Assembly (NCBI RefSeq): GCF_016908635.1
Contig: NZ_JAFBEG010000001.1
Location: 297,715 to 361,714, forward strand
Source: Sporohalobacter salinus
Lineage (GTDB): Bacteria; Bacillota; Halanaerobiia; Halobacteroidales; Acetohalobiaceae
DNA length: 64,000 bases
Reading direction: 5' to 3'
Each line of letters opens with the position of its first letter. Positions within the stretch are counted from its first letter, which is position 1. Under the pieces are notes generated by a model. That model had not been told where the DNA came from. It did not search any database and saw nothing but the letters and a program-made list of their open reading frames with translations. Shown here in pieces: positions 44,386 through 53,000 of the stretch. The translations under genes and the position numbers were made by a program.

Positions 44386-45825
44386 ATGAGTGCTAAAAGT
44401 AAAAGAGAACCATATATTTGGGAAGCATTAATTTCATTATTGTCATTAATGTTATTCATTGGTTTAGCAATTATTAAATATGGAACCGACCCACATGTAC
44501 CGATGTTATTAGGGGCTTTTGTAGCAGCAATAATGGCTTATCGAGCTGGATATAAGTGGACTGAAATAGAACAGGCAATGATTGATGGTATAACTAGAGC
44601 TTTGCAGGCAGTGATAATTCTAGCGATTATTGGTGTTTTAGTGGGGGTTTGGATTGAAGGTGGTATTGTACCGACAATGATTTATTATGGATTAAAGATT
44701 TTAAATCCTGGTATTTTCTTTACTGCAACGCTATTAATCTGTTCTATTACTTCCTTGGCCACTGGAAGTTCTTGGGGAACAGCGGGTACTATTGGTGTTG
44801 CTTTAATGGGAGTTGGTGAAGGTTTAGGACTACCGGCACCAATAGTTGCTGGTTTTGTTTTATCTGGAGCTTATTTTGGAGATAAGATGTCACCTCTGTC
44901 TGATACTACAAATTTAGCTCCTGCTATGGCTGGGAGTGAACTATTTGAACATATTAGACATATGGTTTACACAACCGGTGTCAGTTATGCTATAACTTTA
45001 GCGATTAGTATTGTGTTTGGGTTTATTTACCATGGTGGTGGAGGTACAGAAGCAATGAGTAGAGTAACCCAAATTTTAAATGGGTTAAGTAATCAGTTTA
45101 ATATTAATTTATTGTTATTGATTCCGCCGATTTTAGTTATTGTACTTGCAATTAAAAAAGTACCAGCTATTCCTGCAATTTCAATGGGGATTGTAGCAGG
45201 TGGGATTTTAGGTTTTATCATTCAGGGAAGTACTTTTGGTGAATTATTAACGGTTGCTTACAGTGGATATGTTAGCGAGACTGGATTTAAAGCAGTAGAT
45301 AATTTATTGACTAATGGTGGTTTTACTGCCATGTTATATTCTATTTCAATAGTGATTACAGCTATGATGTTTGGGGGAGTTATGGAAGGAACTAATCAAT
45401 TAGAGGTTTTGGTAGCTAAGATACTTCAGAAGGCCCAGTCTGATGGTTCATTGATTATGGTTACTATTCTTTCGGCTATTGGAATGAATGTAGTACTTTC
45501 TGAACAATATATGTCTGTTGTTGTGACTGGTCGTATGTATGCTGAAGCTTATCAAGAACGTGATCTTCATCCTAAGAATTTATCCCGGGCTTTAGAGGAT
45601 AGTGGAACTTTAACCGGTTGTTTAGTACCTTGGAATACTGGTGGAGCTTTTATGAGTAGTACTTTAGGAGTAGCAACATTTGCATATTTACCTTTTGCCT
45701 TTTTAAATTGGATTACGCCGATTGTTTCGATTATATTTGGTTGGACTGGAATTACTATTGAACCAATTGATGAAGAGACTAAAGAAAGATTAGCACTAGA
45801 GAATGAAGCAACAGAAGAGATTTAA
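44386..45825 (+). CDS. nhaC: Na+/H+ antiporter of the NhaC family
   Basis: 479 residues with about eleven to twelve hydrophobic helices. The NhaC signature region reads GSSWGTAGTIGVALMGVGEGLGL, then GAYFGDKMSPLSDTTNLAPA. An NhaC-type gene accompanies the ornithine cluster in Clostridioides difficile as well. The family includes Na+/H+ antiporters and amino-acid exchangers, so it could move ornithine or a product, or restore the Na+ gradient spent by the symporters. A short stem and eight T follow the stop. Confidence 0.87.
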   Translation: MSAKSKREPYIWEALISLLSLMLFIGLAIIKYGTDPHVPMLLGAFVAAIMAYRAGYKWTEIEQAMIDGITRALQAVIILAIIGVLVGVWIEGGIVPTMIYYGLKILNPGIFFTATLLICSITSLATGSSWGTAGTIGVALMGVGEGLGLPAPIVAGFVLSGAYFGDKMSPLSDTTNLAPAMAGSELFEHIRHMVYTTGVSYAITLAISIVFGFIYHGGGGTEAMSRVTQILNGLSNQFNINLLLLIPPILVIVLAIKKVPAIPAISMGIVAGGILGFIIQGSTFGELLTVAYSGYVSETGFKAVDNLLTNGGFTAMLYSISIVITAMMFGGVMEGTNQLEVLVAKILQKAQSDGSLIMVTILSAIGMNVVLSEQYMSVVVTGRMYAEAYQERDLHPKNLSRALEDSGTLTGCLVPWNTGGAFMSSTLGVATFAYLPFAFLNWITPIVSIIFGWTGITIEPIDEETKERLALENEATEEI

Positions 45826-45847
45826 AAGTCAAGTTTTGAAAAATACT

Positions 45848-45870
45848 TTGCATAACTGCAAGTTTTTTTT
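45848..45870 (+). terminator. Terminator after nhaC
   Basis: TTGCA (45848-45852) and TGCAA (45857-45861) form a short stem with a 4-base loop, immediately followed by G and eight T. Confidence 0.6.
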
Positions 45871-45991
45871 CAGTTTATTTTTGGATTTAGAATTATATAA
45901 AGGATCAATAGAATCTTGAATAAAGAAAAAATATCCAGTAAGTCTTATAATGACAAGGCTAATTATTTTTTTAAATACATAATCCCAAACA

Positions 45992-46007
45992 TGGAATAAA
46001 ATTTGCA
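45992..46007 (+). promoter_or_regulatory. Sigma-54 promoter of the ord-ort-ora operon
   Basis: TGGAATAAAATTTGCA with GG at 45993-45994 and GC at 46005-46006, offset 12. It is nearly the same sequence as the AGCS promoter at 39834. Confidence 0.8.
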
Positions 46008-46052
46008 TTTTAATATTAAGTAAAGATTATGAATGATTTAAATTAAAGTATA

Positions 46053-46077
46053 AAGCGGGCAATTTAACTGTCCGCTT
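46053..46077 (+). promoter_or_regulatory. Leader hairpin just before the ord ribosome site
   Basis: AAGCGGGCA (46053-46061) pairs with TGTCCGCTT (46069-46077), 9 bp with one G-T pair and a 7-base loop, ending nine bases before the AAGGGGGAG ribosome site. It is unusually GC-rich for this DNA. Confidence 0.6.
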
Positions 46078-46101
46078 CTATACTAGTAAGGGGGAGATAA
46101 A

Positions 46102-47151
46102 ATGGATGAAATTAAAGTAGTAATCTGGGGATTTGGAGCCATGGGCAGCGGTATGGCTGAGATGTTATTGGAAAAAGAGGGGGTTAATATAGTAGGGGTT
46201 TGTGACGTAGCCCCTAATAAAATAGGGAAAAGTATATTTGAAGTATTGAATATGAAATCAAAAAATCATCCTGAAGTTATAATTAAAGAGGATATTGAAG
46301 AGATTGTTAATGAAGAAAATGCTGATGTTGCCTTATTAGCAACTGACTCGTTTACCAAAGAAGCATTTGATAAAATTAAATATTGCTTAGAAAATAGATT
46401 AGATGTAGTTTCAACAGCTGAGGAAATGGCATATCCCCAGGCGCAGGAACCAAAATTAGCAGAAAAGATAGATAAGATAGCTAAGGAAAATGGGGTATCA
46501 GTGTTAGGTACTGGGATTAATCCGGGGTTGATTATGGACTTATTAGTAATAGCCTTAACAGGGGCCTGCAAAGATATAGATCATATTGAAGCAGAAAGAG
46601 TTAATAATTTATCACCATTTGGACCTGCGGTTATGGAAGAACAGGGAGTAGGTACTACAGTTGACGAGTTTGAAAAAGGAGTTGAAGATGGGAGCATTGC
46701 TGGACATGTTGGTTTTCCAGAATCAATTCAAATGATTGCTGATGCTTTAGGTTTAAACTTAGATGGACCAGTAGCTCAAAGTAAGAAGCCAATAGTATCT
46801 AATGTAGATCGGGAAGCACCGGTGGTTAAAGTTAAAGCTGGAGATGTAGCTGGAGTTGAGATGTTAGGATACGGTAAGGTAGATGGGGAGAAGATGATAG
46901 AGATGATTCATCCTCAGCAAGTTGAACCTCAAAAAGAAGATGTTGATACTGGAGATTATATTCGCATTAAAGGAACTCCTGATATTAATATGTCTATTAA
47001 GCCAGAAGTGCCGGGGGGCATAGGAACTATAGCAATGTGTGTTAATATGATTCCACATGTTATTAATGCTTCGGCTGGATTAAAGACAATGATAGATTTA
47101 CCTGTGCCACGAGCTATTATGGGTGATATGAGAGAAATGATTGAAGAATAA
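46102..47151 (+). CDS. ord: 2,4-diaminopentanoate dehydrogenase
   Basis: 349 residues. The N-terminal Rossmann motif is VVIWGFGAMGSGMAEMLL, followed by a DapB-like fold with LGTGINPGLIMDLLVIAL. It oxidatively deaminates (2R,4S)-2,4-diaminopentanoate to 2-amino-4-oxopentanoate using NAD(P). Identity is reinforced by ortA, ortB, oraS and oraE following in order. First gene of the operon. Confidence 0.92.
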   Translation: MDEIKVVIWGFGAMGSGMAEMLLEKEGVNIVGVCDVAPNKIGKSIFEVLNMKSKNHPEVIIKEDIEEIVNEENADVALLATDSFTKEAFDKIKYCLENRLDVVSTAEEMAYPQAQEPKLAEKIDKIAKENGVSVLGTGINPGLIMDLLVIALTGACKDIDHIEAERVNNLSPFGPAVMEEQGVGTTVDEFEKGVEDGSIAGHVGFPESIQMIADALGLNLDGPVAQSKKPIVSNVDREAPVVKVKAGDVAGVEMLGYGKVDGEKMIEMIHPQQVEPQKEDVDTGDYIRIKGTPDINMSIKPEVPGGIGTIAMCVNMIPHVINASAGLKTMIDLPVPRAIMGDMREMIEE

Positions 47152-47169
47152 TTAAAAGGAGGTAAGGTT

Positions 47170-47478
47170 ATGTCAAAAGCAAAAGAAGGCGATTGGGTTC
47201 AAATTCATAATGTTGTCTTAGAGGCAGATAAAAGAGCTCCAAATCTACCTAAAGAGACAAAAAAAGTACCGTTAGAACTTAGAGTTAGAGGGTTTTTAGT
47301 TGATGAAGAAGCTAAAGTAGATGATGAAGTAACTGTCGAGACCTTAATTGGTCGGAAGTTATCTGGGAGATTAGAAGATACTACTCCAACTTATGAGCAT
47401 AATTTCGGTAAACCAGTATCAGAATTACTACCAATTGGACGTGAGTTAAAAGCAATGTTGGAAGGGAATGATGAATAA
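47170..47478 (+). CDS. ortA: 2-amino-4-oxopentanoate thiolase, alpha subunit
   Basis: 102 residues, the standard OrtA length: GDWVQIHNVVLEADKRAPN at the N-terminus and TYEHNFGKPVSELLPIG at the C-terminus. It pairs with OrtB to split 2-amino-4-oxopentanoate with CoA into acetyl-CoA and D-alanine. Its TAA overlaps the OrtB ATG by one base, fitting an equimolar complex. Confidence 0.92.
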   Translation: MSKAKEGDWVQIHNVVLEADKRAPNLPKETKKVPLELRVRGFLVDEEAKVDDEVTVETLIGRKLSGRLEDTTPTYEHNFGKPVSELLPIGRELKAMLEGNDE

Positions 47479-48893
47479 TGAAGGATATGAGTTACAGCGC
47501 AGTAATGGGCCGTAATAATGAAATCATGAAACAGGCTGTTGGTATAGATTATGATCAATTCGAGTATGATGGAATTGGTTTTGATTATGAGAGAATGATG
47601 AAGAAAGTAGGTTATGATTTAGATGAAATTCAGGAGATTCAGAGTGAAACTGATGTAGGACAAACGCCATTATATGAATTAGATAATTTGACTAAAGTAG
47701 CACGTCAATTGGCTCCTAAAGGTAAAGGAGCTAGAATTTTTATTAAAGATGAAGCAGCTAATCCATCTGGTAGTTTTAAAGCTCGTAGAGCAGCTGTTTC
47801 TGTGTATCATGCTCAAAAACAGGGTTATGATGGAGTTGTAGCTGCTACCAGTGGCAATTATGGAGCAGCAGTAGCTTCTCAGGCAGTAAAGCGAGGACTA
47901 AAGCCAATCATCGTTCAGGAAGTTTATGATAGTAGAGAAGTAGGTCAGCCGGAAATTATCGAAAAAGGTCGCAAATGTGAAGCCTATGGGGCAGAGGTAC
48001 TTCAGTTGACAACAGGTCCAGAATTATTTTATACATTTTTGAAGGTGTTAGAAGAGACAGGATATTTTAATGCATCACTTTACACGCCCTTTGGAATTGC
48101 TGGAGTGGAAACATTAGGTTATGAATTAGCCGAGGATATAAAAGAACAAGAAGGGAAATATCCTGATGCTGTAGTTGTTACCAATGCTGGAGGAGGCAAC
48201 TTAACTGGAACGGCTAGAGGACTAAAAAAAGCTGGAGCTGATGGAACCGAGGTTATAGCAGCTAGTGTAAACTTAGAAGGTTTACATATGGCTAGTGATT
48301 ATGACTTTAATCGTAAATCCTTTACAACTGGACATACTGGTTTCGGAGTGCCGTTTATGACTTGGCCTGATCGGTCTGATGTGCCGCGGAGTGCAGCTAG
48401 GGCAATTAGATATGCTGAAAGGTATGTAACTGTCAATCAAGGTGAAGTTTTTTATATTACGGAAGCATTAGCTCAAATCGAAGGTTTAGAGCGCGGGCCA
48501 GCAGGAAATACATCTTTGGCTGCTGCAGTTTCTATTGCTCAAGAAATGGATAAGGATGAAATTTTAGTTGTTCAAGAAACCGAATATACTGGTGCAGGTA
48601 AGCATCCGACAGCTCAACTTACTTTTGCTAAAGAGAATGGCATTGAAGTTAAACGAGGTAATCCGCGGGAAGAAGCACCTGGAGAATCAGTGATAATTCC
48701 TGAAGCACCTAAACAAATACAGGCTCAGGATCTAGATTTAGATAAATTAAAGCGATCTCATATTAAAAAGATAATTAAAAATAATGAAGTTGAAGAAGTA
48801 ACGGAAGATGGTTTGGAGTACTTAATAGAAGAGACAAATATAGATCGTGGTTTTGTAATTAAAGTATTAAAAGAATTGAATGTGGAGGTGTAA
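47478..48893 (+). CDS. ortB: 2-amino-4-oxopentanoate thiolase, beta subunit (PLP)
   Basis: 471 residues of the tryptophan-synthase-beta/threonine-synthase PLP fold. The PLP lysine is in DEAANPSGSFKARRAA, the Asn loop in ATSGNYGAAVASQA, and the glycine phosphate loop in NAGGGNLTGTARGL. It is the catalytic subunit producing acetyl-CoA plus D-alanine. The D-alanine product connects directly with alr and ald downstream. Confidence 0.93.
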   Translation: MKDMSYSAVMGRNNEIMKQAVGIDYDQFEYDGIGFDYERMMKKVGYDLDEIQEIQSETDVGQTPLYELDNLTKVARQLAPKGKGARIFIKDEAANPSGSFKARRAAVSVYHAQKQGYDGVVAATSGNYGAAVASQAVKRGLKPIIVQEVYDSREVGQPEIIEKGRKCEAYGAEVLQLTTGPELFYTFLKVLEETGYFNASLYTPFGIAGVETLGYELAEDIKEQEGKYPDAVVVTNAGGGNLTGTARGLKKAGADGTEVIAASVNLEGLHMASDYDFNRKSFTTGHTGFGVPFMTWPDRSDVPRSAARAIRYAERYVTVNQGEVFYITEALAQIEGLERGPAGNTSLAAAVSIAQEMDKDEILVVQETEYTGAGKHPTAQLTFAKENGIEVKRGNPREEAPGESVIIPEAPKQIQAQDLDLDKLKRSHIKKIIKNNEVEEVTEDGLEYLIEETNIDRGFVIKVLKELNVEV

Positions 48894-48896
48894 ATT

Positions 48897-49268
48897 ATGG
48901 TTGAAGAACGTCAAGATGATTTTGAAAAGCGGCGTCAAGATTTAGCTAATTTATCAGATGAGGAGATTTATGATAAATTTTGGGATTTAGCCGAAGAAAT
49001 AGTAGATCCGTTAGTGAACTTAGCTGATAACTATACATCACCTTCAATTGAACGATCTGTTGTACTGAGGATGGGATTTGACAGCTTAGAAGCAAAAGGA
49101 ATAGTTAATAAAGTAGTGGAACAGGATCTATTAAGCAAAGGAGCAGGTCATGTTATTTTAAAATTAGCTGAAGCTGAAAACTTAACTATTAGAGAAGCTG
49201 GTTTAGCAATTGCTGATGGTGAATATGATGGTCAGTTAGTAGAACTATTTGGAGGTGAGCGAGTATGA
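48897..49268 (+). CDS. oraS: D-ornithine 4,5-aminomutase, small subunit
   Basis: 123 residues, matching OraS length. It has KRRQDLANLSDEEIYDKFWDLAEEIVDPL and a C-terminal RGA-like helix region (GAGHVILKLAEAENLTIREAG). It overlaps oraE by four bases (ATGA). With OraE it forms the adenosylcobalamin- and PLP-dependent enzyme that moves the terminal amino group of D-ornithine. Confidence 0.92.
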   Translation: MVEERQDDFEKRRQDLANLSDEEIYDKFWDLAEEIVDPLVNLADNYTSPSIERSVVLRMGFDSLEAKGIVNKVVEQDLLSKGAGHVILKLAEAENLTIREAGLAIADGEYDGQLVELFGGERV

Positions 49269-51466
49269 GTGTAGAACCAGAGGAGAAATTAGATATTGAA
49301 GAAATACTATCTGATTTAGAAGATTATAGACCGAAGCGTAAAGGTTGGGTTTGGAGAACAGAATCTGAAGGAGATAAAGAAGTAGGAAAGTTTAAGTACT
49401 CTGATATTTCTGATGATGAATTAAAAAATAGTATCCCACTGCCAGCAGCAATCAGTTTTGATGGAATTGATCCTCAACCAGACTGTGTAATTACGACTGA
49501 AATTGCTTCTGGCCGTTTTGAAGATGATATTAGAAGAATGAGAATGGCTGCCTGGCACGGTGCAGATCACTTAATGGTGATTAGAACAGCAGGCCAGAGC
49601 CATTATGACGGCTTAATTGAAGGGACCCCTGAAGGAGTTGGTGGAGTACCGATCAGTCGTAAACAGGTGCGGGCTACACGTAAAGCTTTAGATCAAGTAG
49701 AAGAAGAGGTCGGTCGGCCTCTTAACTTTCACTCTTATGTCAGCGGGGTAGCTGGACCGGATATTGGTTTAATGTTTGCTGAAGAGGGAGTCAACGGAGC
49801 CCATCAGGATCCACAGTATAATGTCTTATATCGAAATGTAAATATGCAGCGTTCCTTTGTTGATGCTGCAGTGGCTAAGAAGTTGATGGCCAGTGCTGAT
49901 ATGTTGCAGATTGATGGAGCTCATAATGCTAATGCAACGGCGCGTGAAGCTTGGAAGGTAATGCCGGAATTATTTGTACAGCATGCTATTAACTCAATGT
50001 TTTCTCTGAAAATAGGAATGCCTAAAGAGAATATTGCATTATCTACGGTACCGCCGACGGCACCACCAGCCCCGGCATTAAAAATTGATTTGCCTTATGC
50101 TGTAGCTTTGAGAGATTTATTTGATGGGTTTAAATTTCGGGCACAGCAGAATACTAAGTATATGGAGTCTTGTACGCGGGAAGCAACAGTAACTCATGTA
50201 CTGAATATTTTACTATCTAGATTAACTTCAGCTGATATTCAGAGTACAATTACGCCGGATGAAGGTCGAAATGTGCCTTGGCATTATAATAATGTTCATG
50301 CTACTAATACAGCTAAACAGGCTCTTTTAGGCTTAGATGGTCTCCAGGATTTAGTAGAGATTAAGATGGATGGTTATGTAGGAGATAAATCTCGTGAACT
50401 AAAAGAGCGGGCTATTCTATTTATGGAAGAAATTTTAGACTGCGGTGGTTACTTTGAGGCAGTAGCTGACGGTTTATTTGTTGACTCGGGTGAGTATCCA
50501 GAGCGTAATGGTGATGGAATTGCTAGAGAGATTGAAGGCGGTGTAGGAGCTGGTACTATTGTTAAGCGGGATGATGACTATATGGCTCCTGTCTGTGAAC
50601 ACTTCGGTTATAATAATTTCCCAGGGTCTATTGAAGATCCTTGCGATTTAATCAATGAATGTACATTATGCAATCCAGATAAGATTAGATATATTGATGA
50701 ATTAGACCAAGAGGATAATGTTCATAGTCGATTAGAAGAGACTGAAGAGTATCGTAAAGATAATCAGATTAAGCCGGAGGTAGAATGGGCTGGAGACGGC
50801 TGGGTAAATACTACCCTCTTTTTACCAGTAGAAGAAAGAGTAGCTGAAGTAGCTGCATTAGAGATGGCAGAAGAGATGGGACTTAAGAATGCTGAAGTGA
50901 TTCATACTCAAAAGATGCATCCTGCTGAAGGTACTTTGCTAGAAGTAAAAGGGAAGGTTGATTTTGCAGTTGATCCTAGCGAATTGGATATTCCAGAAGT
51001 TGAAGAAAACTTACCGGAAGAAGAGATTAGAGCTGAAATTAAAGAAGATCCGATGAAGGTAGTTGCTGCTACTGTCGGTAATGATGAACATTCTGTTGGT
51101 ATGCGTGAGATTATCGATATTAAACATGGTGGGATTGAAGGTTTTGGTTTTGAAAGTAGATATTTAGGCACTTCAGTTTCAATTAATAAGGTAGTAGATG
51201 CTGCTATTGAAATTGATGCTGATGCTATTTTAATTAGCACTATTATTACTCATAACGATATTCACAGAACAAATATGAAAAAACTTCATAATCTTTGTAT
51301 TGAGAAAGGGATTAGGGATGAAGTTATTTTAGTTAGTGGAGGAACACAGATTAATAATGAGATTGCTGTTGAATCAGGCATGGATGCTGGATTTGGGCCT
51401 GGGACGCATGGGATTGATGTAGCTAGCTTTTTAGTTGAAGAGAGACGAAATAGAAAAAAAGAGTAA
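49265..51466 (+). CDS. oraE: D-ornithine 4,5-aminomutase, large B12/PLP subunit
   Basis: 733 residues, near the family length. A TIM-barrel-type catalytic region (about 1-500) contains HGADHLMVIRTAGQSHYDGLIEG. The C-terminal cobalamin-binding Rossmann domain has the DxHxxG motif in GNDEHSVGMREIID (about 604-617), then LVSGGTQINNEIA near the end. It converts D-ornithine to (2R,4S)-2,4-diaminopentanoate. It requires B12, and glmL next door encodes the probable reactivase. Confidence 0.95.
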   Translation: MSVEPEEKLDIEEILSDLEDYRPKRKGWVWRTESEGDKEVGKFKYSDISDDELKNSIPLPAAISFDGIDPQPDCVITTEIASGRFEDDIRRMRMAAWHGADHLMVIRTAGQSHYDGLIEGTPEGVGGVPISRKQVRATRKALDQVEEEVGRPLNFHSYVSGVAGPDIGLMFAEEGVNGAHQDPQYNVLYRNVNMQRSFVDAAVAKKLMASADMLQIDGAHNANATAREAWKVMPELFVQHAINSMFSLKIGMPKENIALSTVPPTAPPAPALKIDLPYAVALRDLFDGFKFRAQQNTKYMESCTREATVTHVLNILLSRLTSADIQSTITPDEGRNVPWHYNNVHATNTAKQALLGLDGLQDLVEIKMDGYVGDKSRELKERAILFMEEILDCGGYFEAVADGLFVDSGEYPERNGDGIAREIEGGVGAGTIVKRDDDYMAPVCEHFGYNNFPGSIEDPCDLINECTLCNPDKIRYIDELDQEDNVHSRLEETEEYRKDNQIKPEVEWAGDGWVNTTLFLPVEERVAEVAALEMAEEMGLKNAEVIHTQKMHPAEGTLLEVKGKVDFAVDPSELDIPEVEENLPEEEIRAEIKEDPMKVVAATVGNDEHSVGMREIIDIKHGGIEGFGFESRYLGTSVSINKVVDAAIEIDADAILISTIITHNDIHRTNMKKLHNLCIEKGIRDEVILVSGGTQINNEIAVESGMDAGFGPGTHGIDVASFLVEERRNRKKE

Positions 51467-51485
51467 TTTAAAGAGGTGATTTAAG

Positions 51486-52877
51486 ATGCCTACAGTAGAT
51501 ATATTGGTAACAGAAATAGGTAGTACTACTACTGTAGTTAATGCTTTTGATGGGGTTGGGACACCAACCCCTACTTTTGTAGCTCAGGGACAAGCGCCAA
51601 CTACAGTATTAGACGGTGATGTAACAATAGGGGTAAAGCAGGCGATTGAAGATTTAAAGAAAAACCTAGGTGTAGATGACTTATCGTGGCAAGAAATGTT
51701 AGGAACTAGCAGTGCTGCCGGTGGTTTAAAGATGACAGTCCATGGTTTGGTTCATGATATGACGGTTAAAGCAGCAGAGGATGCAGCTTTAGGAGCTGGA
51801 GCAGTAATTAAAATGATAACTACCGGCAAATTGAGAGAACGACAGGTAGATGAGATAGAAAACAAAAAACCTAATATTATTCTGCTAGCTGGTGGAGTTG
51901 ATTATGGTGATGAAGAAACTATTCTACATAATGCTGAAATGTTAAGTAAATTAGATCGTTCTATTCCAGTAATCTATGGTGGGAATAAAGCTATTCGGGG
52001 AGAAATAAAGGAAATCTTTGCTCCAACAGAAATGGAATTATTAATAGTAGACAATGTTTATCCAGAAATTGATCAGTTTAATATTGAACCTACTCGTGAG
52101 GTTATTCAGGATGTATTTGAAGATCATATTATTTATGCTCCGGGTATGGATAAGATTAATGATTGGGTAACTGGTCCAATTATGCCGACACCAGGAGCAG
52201 TAATGAATGGAGCTAAGTTATTAAAAGAGGTTATTGGAGATTTGATTGTTTTTGATGTTGGTGGAGCAACGACTGATCTTCATTCTGTGACTGATGGTGC
52301 AGAAGAGATTCAAGATATATTAATTAGTCCAGAACCTGTAGCTAAACGGACAGTTGAGGGAGATTTGGGGGTTTTTGTAAATGCTAAAAACGTAGCAAAC
52401 AGAATTGGTTATAAACAATTAAAAGAGGAATTAGGTATTGATGTAGCTTCTTTGGTTGAAGATAAAGCTCCAATTCCTAAGAATAAAGAAGAAGAAAGAT
52501 TGATTGAGAGATTGACTGAGGAAGCAGTTAAGGTTGCTATTGAACGTCATGCAGGGAGCTTTAAGGAAGTATATGGTCCATCGGGCCGAACTACAATTGC
52601 TAGTGGTAAGGACTTGACATTAGTGAAGTGGATTATTGGTACTGGGGGAGCTTTAACACAGTTGGACAATAATCGTAATCTTTTAGGTCAGGTTAGAGTT
52701 AAAAAAGCTAGAAAAAAATTATTTCCTACTTTAAATGCTCAAGTATTAATTGATGAAGATTATATATTTGCTTCTTTAGGAGTGATAGGTAAAGAATATC
52801 CTGAGGCTGCTATTAATTTAATGAAACAGAGTTTACAGATTACAGATGATATAATAGAAAAAGAGGAAGCAAAATGA
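51486..52877 (+). CDS. GlmL/MutL family ASKHA ATPase, aminomutase partner
   Basis: 463 residues. N-terminal ATPase phosphate loop DILVTEIGSTTTVVNAFD, a second in LIVFDVGGATTDLHSV, and adenosine loop WIIGTGGALTQL. MutL/GlmL homologues accompany B12-dependent glutamate and ornithine mutases and are thought to reactivate the cofactor. Positioned after oraE as in clostridial ornithine clusters. Its TGA overlaps a following ATG by four bases. Confidence 0.88.
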   Translation: MPTVDILVTEIGSTTTVVNAFDGVGTPTPTFVAQGQAPTTVLDGDVTIGVKQAIEDLKKNLGVDDLSWQEMLGTSSAAGGLKMTVHGLVHDMTVKAAEDAALGAGAVIKMITTGKLRERQVDEIENKKPNIILLAGGVDYGDEETILHNAEMLSKLDRSIPVIYGGNKAIRGEIKEIFAPTEMELLIVDNVYPEIDQFNIEPTREVIQDVFEDHIIYAPGMDKINDWVTGPIMPTPGAVMNGAKLLKEVIGDLIVFDVGGATTDLHSVTDGAEEIQDILISPEPVAKRTVEGDLGVFVNAKNVANRIGYKQLKEELGIDVASLVEDKAPIPKNKEEERLIERLTEEAVKVAIERHAGSFKEVYGPSGRTTIASGKDLTLVKWIIGTGGALTQLDNNRNLLGQVRVKKARKKLFPTLNAQVLIDEDYIFASLGVIGKEYPEAAINLMKQSLQITDDIIEKEEAK

Positions 52878-52999
52878 AGATAGAATAGCTTGCTAATTGT
52901 AAGAAAAAGGAATTATATTCAAACTTAGATTGGGAGATTTTAGAAACTACTAAGTATAATAATAAGGTAGTAGATATTATGTATAAGGAGTTGAATTAG
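52874..52999 (+). other. Short reading frame interrupted by TAG, filling the glmL-alr gap
   Basis: ATG at 52874 overlaps the glmL stop (ATGA). Codon 5 is TAG, then the frame stays open for 36 sense codons to a second TAG at 52997-52999, one base before the TTG start of alr. The downstream part (ending NKVVDIMYKELN) looks protein-like, and the alr ribosome site AAGGAG lies inside it. It may be a gene remnant, a readthrough peptide or chance. TAG is an ordinary stop elsewhere in this window, so I do not call it a gene. Confidence 0.3.
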
Positions 53000-53000
53000 A

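Noticed and set aside
45848..45861. TTGCA-N4-TGCAA dyad upstream of ord as an activator binding site
   Set aside because: It is followed at once by eight T and lies just after nhaC, so it is better explained as the nhaC terminator.
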